Shown here in pieces: positions 42,886 through 51,526 of a stretch of 64,000 bases of DNA (its first letter is position 1; the number at the start of each line of letters is the position of its first letter). The notes under the pieces are model-generated. The model saw nothing but the letters and a program-made list of their open reading frames with translations. It ran no database searches and had not been told where the DNA came from. The stretch covers positions 2,170,001-2,234,000 of the forward strand of contig OX620685.1 in assembly GCA_951635545.1 (NCBI GenBank), given 5' to 3'. Source of the stretch: CAG-873 sp910578365. GTDB taxonomy: Bacteria; Bacteroidota; Bacteroidia; Bacteroidales; Muribaculaceae. A program made the translations under genes and the position numbers.

Positions 42886-45800
42886 TCAGTATTCGTCCCA
42901 GCTGCGGATTTCGATTTCGTCGAGTGTCATCGAAGTGAACGCGCGTATGAAGGCCGAGGCCAGGCGTGCGTTGGTGAGCAGCGGAATGTTCAGGTCGATT
43001 GCCGCACGGCGAATCTTGTAGCCGTTGGTAAGTTCGGCGGTGGTAAGATTCTTGGGTATGTTCACTACCATGTCGATGCTGTGGTTGTGCAACAGTTCGA
43101 GTGCCTGCGGCTGCATGTCGGGCTGTGAGGGCCAGTACACGCGTATGGCAGGTATGCCGTTGTCGTTGAGGAACTGGAATGTTCCGCCGGTGGCATATAT
43201 GGTGTAGCCGTTGTTGTGCAAACGGTGTGCGGCGTCGAGCATGTCGGCTTTCTGCTTGGGGGTGCCTGTGCTCAGCAGCACGCTCTTGGCCGGAATGCGC
43301 TGGCCTACTGCGAGCATCGACTTGAGTATGGCCTCGGAGGTGTCGATGCCTATGCAGCCTACCTCGCCGGTCGATGCCATGTCGACGCCGAGTACGGGGT
43401 CGGCGCCCTGCAGACGCGAGAAGCTGAACTGCGAAGCTTTTATGCCTACGTAGTCGAGGTCGAAGGCGCTTTTGTTGGGCTTTTCTACCGGCAGGCCCAT
43501 CATTACTCGTGTGGCAAGGTCGATAAAGTTGATTTTCAGTACTTTCGACACAAACGGGAATGAGCGCGAGGCACGCAGGTTACATTCTATTACCTTGATG
43601 TCGTTGTCCTTGGCCAGATACTGGATGTTGAACGGACCGCTGATGTTCAGCGCCTTGGCTATGCGTGCGCTTACTTTTTTGATGCGGCGCATGGTTTCGA
43701 CATATAGTTTCTGCGGCGGGAACTGTATGGTGGCGTCGCCGGAGTGTACGCCGGCGAACTCTATGTGCTCCGATATGGCGTAAGCCACGATTTCGCCGTT
43801 CTGAGCCACGGCGTCCATTTCGATTTCCTTGGCGTTTTGGATAAATTCGGTCACCACTACAGGGTGCTGCTTCGATACGTTGGCAGCCAGGCGCAGGAAT
43901 CGTACAAGCTCGTCGTTGTTTGAGCATACGTTCATTGCTGCGCCGGAGAGTACGTAGCTGGGGCGTACCAGTACCGGGAAGCCGACTTCGGCCACGAATT
44001 CGTTGATGTCGTCGAGGCTGGTGAGCTCGCGCCAGCGCGGCTGGTCGATGCCAAGTTCGTCGAGCATGGCCGAGAATTTGTGGCGGTCTTCGGCGTTGTC
44101 GATGCTCTTGGCGGTGGTGCCGAGTATGTTCACGCCCTGCTGGTCGAGGCGGGTGGCGAGGTTGTTTGGAATCTGGCCGCCCACCGACAGTATGGTGCCG
44201 TGGGGCTGCTCCAAATCGAGGATGTCCATCACGCGCTCGAATGTGAGTTCGTCGAAGTAAAGGCGGTCGCACATGTCGTAGTCGGTCGACACTGTTTCGG
44301 GGTTGTAGTTAATCATCACCGAGCGCCAGCCTTGCTGTTTCACTGTCATAAGGGCGTTGACCGAACACCAGTCGAATTCCACGCTGGAGCCGATGCGGTA
44401 TGCGCCTGAACCGAGTACTACAATCGAGCGGTGGTCGTGCAGGTAGGTGACATCGTTCTCGCTGCCGTTATATGTAAGGTACAGATAGTTGGTCTTGGCG
44501 GGATACTCGGCTGCGAGAGTGTCGATTTGCTTTACTACCGGCACAATGCCGAGTTTTTTGCGCAGGGCGCGCACGTGCAGGTTGGCTTCTTCGGCGTTGG
44601 TCATGCGCTCTTTGAGTACCGAGCGTGCCACCTGGAAGTCGCTGAAGCCTTGCTGCTTGGCCTGGCGCAGCAGAGGGGTGGGGATGCTTTCGAAACTGTC
44701 GTAGCCGGCGAGTTCGTCTGCGGTATCGAGTATGTTGCGTAGTTTGTAGAGGAACCAGCGGTCGATTTTGGTCAGCTCGTGTATGCGGTCCACGCTGTAG
44801 CCCTGGGTCATAGCCTTGGCTATTACGAATATGCGCTTGTCGGTGGGTGTTACAAGGGCTTTGTCTACATCGGGTATGTTTATGTCTTTGTTTTCAACGA
44901 AGCCGTGCATGCCCTGGCCTATCATGCGCAGGCCTTTCTGGATGGCTTCCTCGAAGGTGCGACCAATGGCCATGACCTCGCCTACCGATTTCATCGACGA
45001 GCCTATGGTGCGGTCGACACCGTGGAATTTGCCGAGGTCCCAGCGCGGTATCTTCACCACTACATAGTCAAGGGCCGGCTCGAAGAAGGCCGAGGTTTCT
45101 TTGGTTACGGAGTTCTTGAGGTCGAACAGGCCATAGCCCAGACCCAGTTTGGCGGCCACGAATGCCAGCGGATAGCCGGTGGCTTTCGATGCCAGGGCCG
45201 ACGAACGGCTCAGTCGGGCGTTCACCTCGATTACGCGGTAGTCCATCGATTGCGGGTCGTAGGCATATTGCACGTTACATTCGCCCACAATGCCTATATG
45301 GCGTATGATTTTGATTGCAAGTGAGCGCAGGTAGTGGTAGTCGGCGTTCGACAGGGTCTGCGACGGAGCCACCACGATACTTTCGCCGGTGTGGATGCCC
45401 AGAGGGTCGAAGTTCTCCATGTTGCAGACAGTGATGCAGTTGTCGAAGCGGTCGCGAACGACTTCATACTCGACCTCTTTCCATCCTTTGAGCGACTTCT
45501 CCACCAGGACCTGCGGCGAGAACGCCAGGGCCTTTTCGCAGAGCGATGTCAGCTGAGCGTCATCGTCGCAGAAGCCGCTGCCGAGTCCGCCCAGGGCGTA
45601 TGCTGCGCGCACTATCACCGGGTAGCCGAGCGAATTGGCCACGCGCAGGGCGTCGTCGATGTTGTCCACGGCCTCGCTCTTGATGGTCTTGACTTCGATT
45701 TCGTCGAGCTTCTTCACGAACAGCTCGCGGTCTTCGGTGTCCATGATGGCCTGTACGGGGGTGCCCAGTACCTGCAGGTTGTATTTCGCCAGTACGCCCG

Positions 45801-46113
45801 ATTTGTACAGCTCCACGCCGCAGTTCAGTGCGGTCTGGCCGCCGAATGCCAGCAGTATGCCGTCGGGACGTTCCTTTTCAATTACTTTTTCTACAAAGTA
45901 GGGGGTTACGGGCAGAAAGTAGATTTTGTCGGCAAAGCCGTCGGAGGTCTGCACTGTTGCGATGTTGGGGTTGATAAGCACCGTGGAGATGCCTTCCTCT
46001 TTCATGGCTTTCAGCGCCTGCGAACCTGAGTAGTCGAATTCGCCGGCCTCGCCGATTTTGAGTGCACCGCTGCCTAACAGCAGTACTTTCTTGATTTTAT
46101 CGTTCTGGTTCAT
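42886..46113 (-). CDS. carB: Carbamoyl-phosphate synthase large subunit
   Basis: This 1075-residue protein has the duplicated ATP-grasp architecture of CarB. The first synthetase half starts KKVLLLGSGALKIGEAGEFD, with ALGGLGSGFC near residue 170 and VIEVNARLSRSSALASKATG near residue 290. The second half starts RSIVVLGSGAYRIGSSVEFD near residue 560, with a similar internal pattern. A C-terminal MGS-like allosteric domain (about 940-1060) follows, containing TGGTFQFLNDNGI. It makes carbamoyl phosphate from ammonia supplied by CarA, bicarbonate and two ATP, for pyrimidines and arginine. It starts four bases after the carA stop. Confidence 0.96.
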   Translation of the reverse strand: MNQNDKIKKVLLLGSGALKIGEAGEFDYSGSQALKAMKEEGISTVLINPNIATVQTSDGFADKIYFLPVTPYFVEKVIEKERPDGILLAFGGQTALNCGVELYKSGVLAKYNLQVLGTPVQAIMDTEDRELFVKKLDEIEVKTIKSEAVDNIDDALRVANSLGYPVIVRAAYALGGLGSGFCDDDAQLTSLCEKALAFSPQVLVEKSLKGWKEVEYEVVRDRFDNCITVCNMENFDPLGIHTGESIVVAPSQTLSNADYHYLRSLAIKIIRHIGIVGECNVQYAYDPQSMDYRVIEVNARLSRSSALASKATGYPLAFVAAKLGLGYGLFDLKNSVTKETSAFFEPALDYVVVKIPRWDLGKFHGVDRTIGSSMKSVGEVMAIGRTFEEAIQKGLRMIGQGMHGFVENKDINIPDVDKALVTPTDKRIFVIAKAMTQGYSVDRIHELTKIDRWFLYKLRNILDTADELAGYDSFESIPTPLLRQAKQQGFSDFQVARSVLKERMTNAEEANLHVRALRKKLGIVPVVKQIDTLAAEYPAKTNYLYLTYNGSENDVTYLHDHRSIVVLGSGAYRIGSSVEFDWCSVNALMTVKQQGWRSVMINYNPETVSTDYDMCDRLYFDELTFERVMDILDLEQPHGTILSVGGQIPNNLATRLDQQGVNILGTTAKSIDNAEDRHKFSAMLDELGIDQPRWRELTSLDDINEFVAEVGFPVLVRPSYVLSGAAMNVCSNNDELVRFLRLAANVSKQHPVVVTEFIQNAKEIEMDAVAQNGEIVAYAISEHIEFAGVHSGDATIQFPPQKLYVETMRRIKKVSARIAKALNISGPFNIQYLAKDNDIKVIECNLRASRSFPFVSKVLKINFIDLATRVMMGLPVEKPNKSAFDLDYVGIKASQFSFSRLQGADPVLGVDMASTGEVGCIGIDTSEAILKSMLAVGQRIPAKSVLLSTGTPKQKADMLDAAHRLHNNGYTIYATGGTFQFLNDNGIPAIRVYWPSQPDMQPQALELLHNHSIDMVVNIPKNLTTAELTNGYKIRRAAIDLNIPLLTNARLASAFIRAFTSMTLDEIEIRSWDEY

Positions 46114-46117
46114 GCCC

Positions 46118-47260
46118 TTATAGGAGTTTTATGAATTCGTCGAATAGGAATGTGGTGTCTTCGGGGCCGCTCGATGCCTCGGGGTGGAACTGGGCCGAGA
46201 AGAAAGGTTTCCATTTGTGGCGTATGCCTTCGTTGGTGCCGTCGTTCATGTTTATGAACAGAGGCTCCCACTCGGCGGGCAGAGTGTTGTTGTCGACTGC
46301 GAAGCCGTGGTTCTGCGATGTCACAAAGCAGCGATCGGTGCCCACCTGGCGCACCGGCTGGTTATGGCTGCGGTGGCCGTATTTGAGCTTGTAGGTGTTG
46401 GCGCCGGCGGCTTTTGCCAGCAGCTGGTTGCCCATGCAGATGCCGCATACCGGTTTTTCGCCCTTGAGAGCCTTGCGCAGGTTTTCTACGGTGTCGGTGG
46501 CAAAGTCGGGGTTGCCGGGGCCGTTCGACACAAATATGCCGTCGCATTCAAGCCGGTTGAAGTCAAAGTTCCAGGGTACTCGCACCACGCGTACACCGCG
46601 CTTGACCAGGCAGCGGATTATATTGTGTTTTACGCCGCAGTCCACCAGTACGACGGTCTTGAATTTAGGGTCGAACTTGTATCCGCAGGCTTCGTCTGTG
46701 TTCAGGTGGACTTCCTCGGAAGGCAGGCCTTCGGCATCGGGTATATATGATTTGATATCGGTACACGAAGTTTTCGCTACCAGATTCTCTACATTGGGGT
46801 CATATACCTCAGGTTCGTCAAGACCTTCAAATATAATTTTGCCCAGCATCGAGCCGCTGTCGCGCAGATGCTTGGTGAGGGAACGGGTGTCGATGTCGTA
46901 TATGCCGGGGATTTTTTCGTCTTCAAGCCATTGGGCAAGCGAACGCTCGGCCAGCCAGTGGCTGTGACTCCATGAATAGTCCTGGAGAATAAGGGCTCGC
47001 GGGTGGATGCGGCTACCTTCCATGTAGTCCGAGTCCGACAGTTCCGGACCGGCCGGCGGCACGCCGTAATTACCTCCCAAGGGATAGGTGGCTACAAGTA
47101 TCTGACCCTCGTATGATGGGTCGGTCAAACTTTCGGGATAACCGGTCATGGCAGTGTTGAACACCACCTCGCCGGAGGTTGGGGCTTCGAAGCCGAAAGA
47201 TTTGCCTTCGAATCGGGTGCCGTCTTCGAGAATCAGGACGGCGCGTCTTGTTTCGCGCAT
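46118..47260 (-). CDS. carA: Carbamoyl-phosphate synthase small (glutaminase) subunit
   Basis: This 380-residue protein has the CarA N-terminal domain (ILEDGTRFEGKSFGF, GEVVFNTAMTGYPESLTDPSY) and a class I glutamine amidotransferase domain. The nucleophile cysteine is in PVCGICMGNQLLA near residue 272, and the histidine/glutamate pair is in FSAQFHPEASSGP near residue 355. It hydrolyses glutamine and channels ammonia to CarB. The two genes form an operon, carA first, with a -7 box at 47318-47325. No pyrimidine-responsive leader was recognised. The IS30-type element lies 130 bases upstream. Confidence 0.96.
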   Translation of the reverse strand: MRETRRAVLILEDGTRFEGKSFGFEAPTSGEVVFNTAMTGYPESLTDPSYEGQILVATYPLGGNYGVPPAGPELSDSDYMEGSRIHPRALILQDYSWSHSHWLAERSLAQWLEDEKIPGIYDIDTRSLTKHLRDSGSMLGKIIFEGLDEPEVYDPNVENLVAKTSCTDIKSYIPDAEGLPSEEVHLNTDEACGYKFDPKFKTVVLVDCGVKHNIIRCLVKRGVRVVRVPWNFDFNRLECDGIFVSNGPGNPDFATDTVENLRKALKGEKPVCGICMGNQLLAKAAGANTYKLKYGHRSHNQPVRQVGTDRCFVTSQNHGFAVDNNTLPAEWEPLFINMNDGTNEGIRHKWKPFFSAQFHPEASSGPEDTTFLFDEFIKLL

Positions 47261-47317
47261 AGCAGTGATGATTGTTGATCGTTAGGTAGGTCTGCACAAT
47301 CAGTCGTGAAAACCATG

Positions 47318-47325
47318 CAAAGTTA
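47318..47325 (-). promoter_or_regulatory. -7 box for carAB
   Basis: The minus strand reads TAACTTTG, an exact TAnnTTTG, 57 bases before the carA ATG at 47260. No TTTG is seen at the usual -33 position. Confidence 0.5.
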
Positions 47326-47394
47326 CAAAAAAAATCTGGCATACGCCTATTTTATTTATATATATATGAAGAATAAGACGCTTTTTCTGCTGTG

Positions 47395-48581
47395 CGCAGG
47401 TTCAACTGGCAAGTGCAAAATTAGCGATTTGTTTGAAGAACTCGGTTTTCGGGTTTGAGAAACCGAGTTTTTTCCGTGGCCTGAGGTTTAGTTTCTTTGC
47501 GACATTCTTGATGTATAGGTCAGTGAAATCATTGAAATTTGACTTTTTGGGGATGTATTGGCGGATGAGTTTGTTGATGTTTTCGACCGCTCCTTTCTGC
47601 CATGAGCAGTAGCTGTCGGCAAAGTAAACAGTCACATCATCAAGACCTTTGATGCGTAATCCGGCGGTGATGTCGAGGTGTGCCGCGAACTCGCTGCCGT
47701 TGTCAGTAGTGATGGTTTTAAGATATTTACGGTATGCGTACAGCATTCTCACGACAGTCTTTGACAATGGCTTGGCTCTTTTTCCGTAAGGTAGTTTCTC
47801 CATCATCACAAAGCCAGTCATGCGTTCAAGCAGCACTAGAATCGCGTGCCCGTAGGCATCAACAATAAGATCCATCTCAAAATCGCCAAAGCGTCTGCCG
47901 TCGGCCTCGGCCGGTCTGTCGTGTATGCTTGTGCGGTTTGGTATGTTGGTGGCTTTAGTGGGTTTGCGTTCGCCTTTTGGTCTTCGTCTGAAGTTGGGAT
48001 GTCTGCGGTGACGGCGCAGTATCCCGCTTTCATCAGCGTTTATAATGTTGTAAATGGTCTGTATGGATACGGAAACACCTTCCTTGGCCAACACGCCACG
48101 AATTTGTTCTGGTGACCATTGGTGGTCAATAATCATCTGTTTTATACGCCACACCAACACGCTGTCGAGCCTCTGGTTGGATGTGGTGCGCTTTCTGCGT
48201 TCAAGGGCTTTGGCATGAGCCTTTTTCCACAGATAGTTGCCTTTGGTTGTGGAATTGCGCTTCAGTTCACGACAAAGCGTTGACTGACTGCACCCCACTA
48301 TGAGGGCGATTTCTTTTCTCTGAGTCTTTCTTTGCAGTAAGGCAAAAATTTGCGACCTTTGCTGCGAGGTTAATTGTCTGTACATAAGCAATACAAAGTT
48401 AGTTAATCTCAGGGAGACTTCGGTCTCCTTTTTTATTTTGTATTGCCAGTATGTTCTGCTGCTGTCCGCTCTTGGGGGCGGTTTAGGCCGCCCCCGCCGC
48501 TTGGGCATCCCCTCGCCAGAAGGAGAGAGGAGAACGACTAATGCCCATCTCAAAGTTTTGCACTTCGATTTGGAATCTTCA
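47395..48581. mobile_element. IS30-family insertion sequence, about 1.19 kb
   Basis: The element contains an IS30 transposase gene on the minus strand. The sequence 47395-47420 and the reverse complement of 48556-48581 match at 16 of 26 positions and share AAGTGCAAAA at their inner ends. Both sides are flanked by an identical 14 bp direct repeat, CTTTTTCTGCTGTG, at 47381-47394 and 48582-48595. If the 14-mer is the target duplication, the element is exactly 47395-48581. IS30 elements usually duplicate 2-4 bp, so the boundary is provisional. Confidence 0.65.
47402..48385 (-). CDS. IS30-family transposase
   Basis: This 327-residue IS30 transposase starts MYRQLTSQQRSQIFALLQ. An HTH segment, EIALIVGCSQSTLCRELKRN, near residues 25-44 is the IS30 family signature. 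The catalytic core includes RFGDFEMDLIV (first acid), TTDNGSEFAAH (second) and a third acid in GAVENINKLIRQYIPK. I start it at 48385 because this is the family-typical N-terminus; the frame extends upstream to 48553 with a Pro/Arg-rich stretch that overlaps the right inverted-repeat region and is probably not translated. Full length and intact. Confidence 0.88.
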   Translation of the reverse strand: MYRQLTSQQRSQIFALLQRKTQRKEIALIVGCSQSTLCRELKRNSTTKGNYLWKKAHAKALERRKRTTSNQRLDSVLVWRIKQMIIDHQWSPEQIRGVLAKEGVSVSIQTIYNIINADESGILRRHRRHPNFRRRPKGERKPTKATNIPNRTSIHDRPAEADGRRFGDFEMDLIVDAYGHAILVLLERMTGFVMMEKLPYGKRAKPLSKTVVRMLYAYRKYLKTITTDNGSEFAAHLDITAGLRIKGLDDVTVYFADSYCSWQKGAVENINKLIRQYIPKKSNFNDFTDLYIKNVAKKLNLRPRKKLGFSNPKTEFFKQIANFALAS

Positions 48582-48595
48582 CTTTTTCTGCTGTG

Positions 48596-48805
48596 ACTGT
48601 GTCATACACCATAATATAATAAATAATGGCCGGGCTTCGGGTGGCTACAGAATGTCGGGAGCTGATTTGCCGCACAATTCGGCTTTGCTGCGGGCGGCCC
48701 GGGTGCGGGGCTTTGAGGTCGAAAAAAAGCTCTGCTTTAAAGCGCTGGTGTACACGTATTTGAATAAATCACTAAAAAAAATATCAAAAAAAAGAGCGAA
48801 AATAT
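48596..48805. other. Intergenic region upstream of the tRNA promoter
   Basis: Between the IS30-type element and the tRNA-operon promoter lie about 210 bases, GC-rich in the middle and A-rich towards the promoter. A 90-codon frame crosses it, but its start lies inside the IS30-type element, and neither product nor codon usage is gene-like. No RNA gene seen. Confidence 0.5.
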
Positions 48806-48836
48806 TTTGGTGATTCAAAAACTCTTTGTAACTTTG
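48806..48836 (+). promoter_or_regulatory. Promoter of the tRNA-tuf-secE operon
   Basis: TTTG (48806-48809), 19 bases, TAACTTTG (48829-48836): a perfect Bacteroidales promoter. The predicted start site, near 48843, is about 55 bases before the first tRNA, and an A-rich stretch lies upstream. Confidence 0.8.
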
Positions 48837-48897
48837 CAACCGCAAACGGGAAACAACGCGGCTCGCCGCTGAAAGCCCGTAAGAGAAAATTGAAAAT

Positions 48898-48971
48898 GCC
48901 TCTTTAGCTCAGTTGGCCAGAGCACGTGATTTGTAATCTCGGGGTCGTTGGTTCGAATCCGACAAGAGGCT
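48898..48971 (+). tRNA. tRNA-Thr (anticodon TGT)
   Basis: GCCTCTT (48898-48904) pairs with AAGAGGC (48964-48970). The anticodon loop TTTGTAA gives TGT, and the T arm holds GGTTCGAATCC. One T-T mismatch lies in the anticodon stem. No CCA is encoded. First tRNA of the cluster. Confidence 0.92.
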
Positions 48972-48997
48972 CAAGTGACGCTAAAGACGTCAAATAA

Positions 48998-49080
48998 GGG
49001 CGAATACCAGAGTGGCCAAATGGGGCAGACTGTAAATCTGCTGGTTTATACCTTCGGTGGTTCGAATCCATCTTCGCCCA
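48998..49080 (+). tRNA. tRNA-Tyr (anticodon GTA)
   Basis: GGGCGAA pairs with TTCGCCC (49073-49079), discriminator A. The anticodon loop contains GTA (ACTGTAAAT), and the long variable arm (about 83 bases total) is typical of tRNA-Tyr in bacteria. Confidence 0.93.
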
Positions 49081-49088
49081 CAACTTCT

Positions 49089-49161
49089 GCGGAAGTAGCT
49101 CAGTTGATAGAGCAGCAGCCTTCCAAGCTGCGGGTCGCGAGTTTGAGCCTCGTCTTCCGCT
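49089..49161 (+). tRNA. tRNA-Gly (anticodon TCC)
   Basis: GCGGAAG pairs with CTTCCGC (49154-49160). The anticodon loop CTTCCAA gives TCC. It is separated from tRNA-Tyr by 8 bases. No CCA encoded. Confidence 0.92.
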
Positions 49162-49173
49162 CAAATAAATCTT

Positions 49174-49248
<75 letters not shown>

Positions 49249-49263
49249 GTAAATTTTGAGATT

Positions 49264-49295
49264 AGCCCCGGTAGTGGCATGCCATTATCGTGGCT
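49264..49295 (+). other. Hairpin between tRNA-Thr and tuf
   Basis: GGTAGTGGC (49270-49278) pairs with GCCATTATC (49281-49289), two G-T wobbles, flanked by AGCC/GGCT. There is no T tract, so it is more likely a processing signal separating the tRNA from the tuf message than a terminator. Confidence 0.35.
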
Positions 49296-49339
49296 ATTTG
49301 TTGAGAAATCAATCATAAAACAATATAACAGATAAAGTT

Positions 49340-50524
49340 ATGGCTAAAGAGAAATTCGAAAGAACCAAACCGCATGTAAACATCGGTACTATTGGTCACG
49401 TTGACCACGGTAAGACTACTCTTACCGCAGCTATTACTACCGTGCTCGCTAAGAAAGGTCTTTCTGAAGTTAAGTCGTTCGATCAGATCGATAATGCTCC
49501 TGAAGAAAAAGAGCGTGGTATTACCATTAACACTGCTCACGTAGAATACGAAACCGCTAACCGTCACTACGCTCACGTTGACTGCCCGGGTCACGCTGAC
49601 TACGTTAAGAACATGGTTACCGGTGCTGCTCAGATGGACGGCGCTATCATCGTAGTTGCTGCTACTGACGGTCCCATGCCCCAGACTCGCGAACACATCC
49701 TTCTGGCTCGCCAGGTGAACGTTCCCCGTATCGTTGTGTTCCTGAACAAGTGCGACATGGTAGACGACGAAGAAATGCTCGAGCTCGTTGAAATGGAAAT
49801 GCGCGAACTTCTCTCGGCTTACGAATATGACGGCGACGAAACTCCTATCATCCGCGGTTCTGCTCTCGGTGCCCTTAACGGCGAACCCGAGTGGGAAGAA
49901 AAAGTGGTTGAGCTTATGGACGCTGTTGACAACTGGATTCCTCTGCCTCCCCGCGACATCGACAAGCCCTTCCTTATGCCTGTTGAAGACGTGTTCTCGA
50001 TTACCGGTCGTGGTACTGTTGCCACCGGTCGTATCGAAACCGGCATCGTGAAGGTTGGTGACGAAGTTCAGATCATGGGTCTTGGCGCTAACCTCAAGTC
50101 TACCGTTACCGGTGTGGAAATGTTCCGCAAACTCCTCGATCAGGGCGAAGCCGGTGACAACGTAGGTCTGCTCCTCCGCGGTATCGACAAGAAGGAAATC
50201 AAGCGTGGTATGGTAATCTGCCACCCGGGTGTTGTTAAGCCCCACAGCAAGTTTAAAGCTTCTGTTTATATCCTGAAGAAGGAAGAAGGTGGCCGTCACA
50301 CTCCGTTTCACAACCACTACCGTCCTCAGTTCTACATCCGTACTCTCGACGTAACTGGTGAAATCACTCTTCCCGAAGGTGTAGAAATGGTAATGCCCGG
50401 TGACCACGTAGAAATCATCGTTGAGCTCATCAACCCCGTAGCTTGCGACCAGGGTCTGCGTTTCGCTATCCGTGAAGGCGGCCGTACCGTTGGTTCGGGT
50501 CAGATTACTGAAATCCTCGACTAA
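49340..50524 (+). CDS. tuf: Elongation factor Tu
   Basis: This 394-residue protein is EF-Tu in full. It has the P-loop GHVDHGKTTLTAAIT near residue 19, switch II DCPGHADYVKNM near residue 80, the guanine motif NKCDM near residue 135, and beta-barrel domains II and III ending GSGQITEILD. It delivers aminoacyl-tRNA to the ribosome. Codons are strongly biased to a small set (GCT, CGT, GTT), unlike the neighbouring accessory genes, as expected for very high expression. It is part of the tRNA-tuf-tRNA-secE operon led by the promoter at 48806-48836. Confidence 0.98.
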   Translation: MAKEKFERTKPHVNIGTIGHVDHGKTTLTAAITTVLAKKGLSEVKSFDQIDNAPEEKERGITINTAHVEYETANRHYAHVDCPGHADYVKNMVTGAAQMDGAIIVVAATDGPMPQTREHILLARQVNVPRIVVFLNKCDMVDDEEMLELVEMEMRELLSAYEYDGDETPIIRGSALGALNGEPEWEEKVVELMDAVDNWIPLPPRDIDKPFLMPVEDVFSITGRGTVATGRIETGIVKVGDEVQIMGLGANLKSTVTGVEMFRKLLDQGEAGDNVGLLLRGIDKKEIKRGMVICHPGVVKPHSKFKASVYILKKEEGGRHTPFHNHYRPQFYIRTLDVTGEITLPEGVEMVMPGDHVEIIVELINPVACDQGLRFAIREGGRTVGSGQITEILD

Positions 50525-50545
50525 TACACAATCTGTGTCAATCAT

Positions 50546-50590
50546 AAAGCAGTGGCCGCATCGCCGGTCAGGTGAAAAGGCCGCTGCTTT
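50546..50590 (+). terminator. Hairpin between tuf and tRNA-Trp
   Basis: AAAGCAGTGGCC (50546-50557) pairs with GGCCGCTGCTTT (50579-50590) with one G-U wobble, around a 21-base loop. It may be a partial terminator or a processing site before tRNA-Trp, since the operon continues into secE with no new promoter seen. Confidence 0.5.
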
Positions 50591-50596
50591 ACATAC

Positions 50597-50669
50597 ACGG
50601 GACTAGCTCAGTTGGTAGAGCACCGGTCTCCAAAACCGGGTGTCGGGAGTTCGAGTCTCTCGTCCCGTG
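50597..50669 (+). tRNA. tRNA-Trp (anticodon CCA)
   Basis: ACGGGAC (50597-50603) pairs with GTCCCGT (50662-50668), discriminator G. The anticodon loop CTCCAAA gives CCA. The tRNA-Trp-secE-nusG order is a common bacterial arrangement. No CCA tail is encoded. Confidence 0.93.
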
Positions 50670-50683
50670 CTAAAGAAATCAAA

Positions 50684-50878
50684 ATGAAGAAATTAAAACT
50701 ACTTACGAATATAGAGGAGTCTTATGACGAGTTACGTTATAAGACTTCTTGGCCAAGCAAGAAGCAGCTGATTAAGTCTGCTATTGTCGTGATGATTGCT
50801 TCCGTTATTATCGCTCTGATAATTTTCGTCATGGATCAAGTGGTCGACAATCTAATGCACTTTATTTATTCGCTGTAA
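50684..50878 (+). CDS. secE: Preprotein translocase subunit SecE
   Basis: This 64-residue single-pass inner-membrane protein has a cytosolic amphipathic helix with YKTSWPSKKQLIKSA (the Sec E family W-P signature) and one membrane helix (IVVMIASVIIALIIFVMDQVV). It is the short SecE form, as in most bacteria outside the gamma-proteobacteria. It stabilises SecY. The start at 50684 is chosen because it lies past the tRNA; the frame extends upstream into tRNA-Trp, which cannot be coding. It lies 21 bases upstream of nusG. Confidence 0.92.
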   Translation: MKKLKLLTNIEESYDELRYKTSWPSKKQLIKSAIVVMIASVIIALIIFVMDQVVDNLMHFIYSL

Positions 50879-50899
50879 TTCTTTCTAAGTATTTTCGCT

Positions 50900-51463
50900 G
50901 TGGAACAGATTAAACATGAAATCAAACGTGGATGGTATGTACTGCGTGCCATCTCCGGCAAAGAGGCCAAGGTTAAGGAAATTCTCGATGGGGCCATCAA
51001 GAACGGTAATCTGGGCAAAGACTTGTTTCAGGTATTGATTCCCACTGAGAAAGTGCTTACTGTACGTGGCGGTAAAAAAGTTGTAAAGGAAAAGAACCTT
51101 TACAGCGGCTACGTGTTCATTGAGGCTCAGCTTACCGGCGAGCTTATACATGAACTCACCAACACCACCAATGTTATTGACTTCCTTCGCGGTCGCGACA
51201 AGGGCGCACAGCCCGAGCGTCTGCGTGAAAGTGAGGTTATGCGTATGCTCGGTACTGCCGACGAACTTGTCGAGCCTACCGAAGACGATGAAAACGAATT
51301 CATTGTTGGTGAAACTGTGAAAATCAACGAAGGAGCCTTTATCGGCTTCAGCGGAGTAATCCAGGAGGTGAACAAAGAACGGCGCAAACTTAAGGTCATG
51401 GTTAAGATCTTCGGGCGTAAGACACCCCTTGAATTGGAAAATTCGCAAGTGGAGCGTGAGTGA
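50900..51463 (+). CDS. nusG: Transcription termination/antitermination protein NusG
   Basis: This 187-residue protein has the NGN domain (GWYVLRAISGKEAKVKEIL near residue 11, GYVFIEAQL near residue 70) and a C-terminal KOW domain (VGETVKINEGAFIGFSGVIQ, from about residue 130). It binds RNA polymerase and the 30S ribosome. A GTG start at 50900 directly follows secE. Normal length for Bacteroidetes. Confidence 0.96.
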   Translation: MEQIKHEIKRGWYVLRAISGKEAKVKEILDGAIKNGNLGKDLFQVLIPTEKVLTVRGGKKVVKEKNLYSGYVFIEAQLTGELIHELTNTTNVIDFLRGRDKGAQPERLRESEVMRMLGTADELVEPTEDDENEFIVGETVKINEGAFIGFSGVIQEVNKERRKLKVMVKIFGRKTPLELENSQVERE

Positions 51464-51526
51464 TTAAAGTGGTTACGCGCTAAAATCATTCAGGCAACTA
51501 TTATTTAATATCTAAGTAATTTAACA

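Noticed and set aside
48541..48813. A 90-codon plus-strand frame spanning the right end of the IS30-type element
   Set aside because: It begins inside the element and runs into the tRNA promoter; it does not look like a gene.
49313..50545. A 410-codon minus-strand frame opposite tuf
   Set aside because: Highly expressed genes with strongly biased codons commonly leave an open antisense frame; it has no promoter or domains.
50612..50683. An upstream start for secE
   Set aside because: It would overlap tRNA-Trp; the normal SecE N-terminus begins at 50684.
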